From NCBI GenBank assembly GCA_003141955.1, contig PLOC01000022.1, positions 9,181-51,217 on the forward strand: DNA of 42,037 nt, written 5' to 3'. Positions within the stretch are counted from its first letter, which is position 1; every line of letters starts with the position of its first letter. The notes below the pieces were generated by a model. The model was not told where the DNA came from and made no database searches. It was given only the letters and a program-made list of their open reading frames with translations. Origin of the DNA: Chloroflexota bacterium. Its GTDB lineage: Bacteria; Chloroflexota; Limnocylindria; Limnocylindrales; CSP1-4. The position numbers and the translations under genes were made by a program. Below are positions 42,001-42,037 of the stretch, piece by piece.

Positions 42001-42037
42001 GCCCCGGAAGCCGAAAGTCGGAGGTTCAAATCCTCTC
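42001..42037 (+). tRNA. Possible partial tRNA cut by the window edge
   Basis: GGAGG-TTCAAAT-CCTCT at 42020-42036 is a canonical tRNA T-arm (5-bp stem, 7-nt TTCAAAT loop), followed by C at the last base. The 3' acceptor strand would lie outside. I could not fold the upstream sequence into convincing D and anticodon arms. It could therefore be an unusual tRNA, another small RNA with a tRNA-like end, or a chance match. Confidence 0.3.

Noticed and set aside
1-42037. Search for a prophage, transposase or integrase
   Set aside because: No recombinase, structural phage gene or insertion-sequence inverted repeat was recognised anywhere in the window.

Overview
The window is about 42 kb of GC-rich bacterial chromosome, with very strong G/C preference at third codon positions. 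Lipoproteins with Ser/Thr/Pro/Ala-rich linkers, zinc-ribbon/transmembrane proteins, a GT87-like membrane glycosyltransferase, an F420/FMN split-barrel protein, an Flp pilin, sedolisin with RVLD-type C-terminal modules and many small orphan ORFs point to an uncultured soil or freshwater Chloroflexota (Limnocylindria/Ellin6529-like) or a related actinobacterium-like lineage. This assignment is inference from composition and gene style; no marker gene is present.

Layout. 1-4.8 kb: the tail of a possible gene, a 36-aa membrane peptide, a lipoprotein, a three-PAS hybrid histidine kinase, a truncated polysaccharide deacetylase, an Flp pilin with a good terminator, and a frameshifted solute-binding-protein remnant. 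4.9-6.9 kb: an ECF sigma factor translationally coupled to a membrane-anchored Asp-box beta-propeller. 7.0-10.7 kb: c-di-GMP turnover genes (GAF-PAS-GAF-EAL and divergent GGDEF). 11-14.6 kb: an orphan sugar-binding lipoprotein, a HEAT-repeat protein, a small ORF and an alpha/beta hydrolase. 14.8-16.5 kb: a tightly coupled operon of a ThsB-like TIR protein (DUF1863 type), an 83-aa unknown and a SLOG-domain protein, sitting directly behind the promoter and 5' half of a tRNA-Gly(CCC) gene and next to a cysteine desulfurase remnant. This is the best candidate for an undescribed (Thoeris-like) defence system. 16.9-25.8 kb: a GH5-like lipoprotein, small membrane proteins, a two-repeat conserved protein, a second EAL protein paralogous to the first, an alanine-rich protein, and a threonine dehydratase-like enzyme. 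26-33.2 kb: an intact polysaccharide deacetylase, a shattered pseudogene, 2-phosphosulfolactate phosphatase (ComB), MBL hydrolase, HAD phosphatase, GT87-like glycosyltransferase, a PPOX/F420 protein, an aldo/keto reductase remnant and a DUF2171-like protein. 33.3-42 kb: two paralogous zinc-ribbon/TM/beta-domain proteins, a sedolisin-type protease with two identical 383-nt C-terminal repeats, an aldo/keto reductase (YghZ type), a DEAD-box helicase and a possible partial tRNA at the right edge.

Two themes recur. The first is cell-surface sensing and signalling: PAS/GAF sensors, c-di-GMP enzymes, a sigma factor with a putative membrane partner, and several secreted lipoproteins. The second is gene duplication and decay: paired EAL genes, deacetylases, zinc-ribbon proteins and two-repeat proteins, together with at least six gene fragments. 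Functional calls rest on motifs read by eye; no database search was run.
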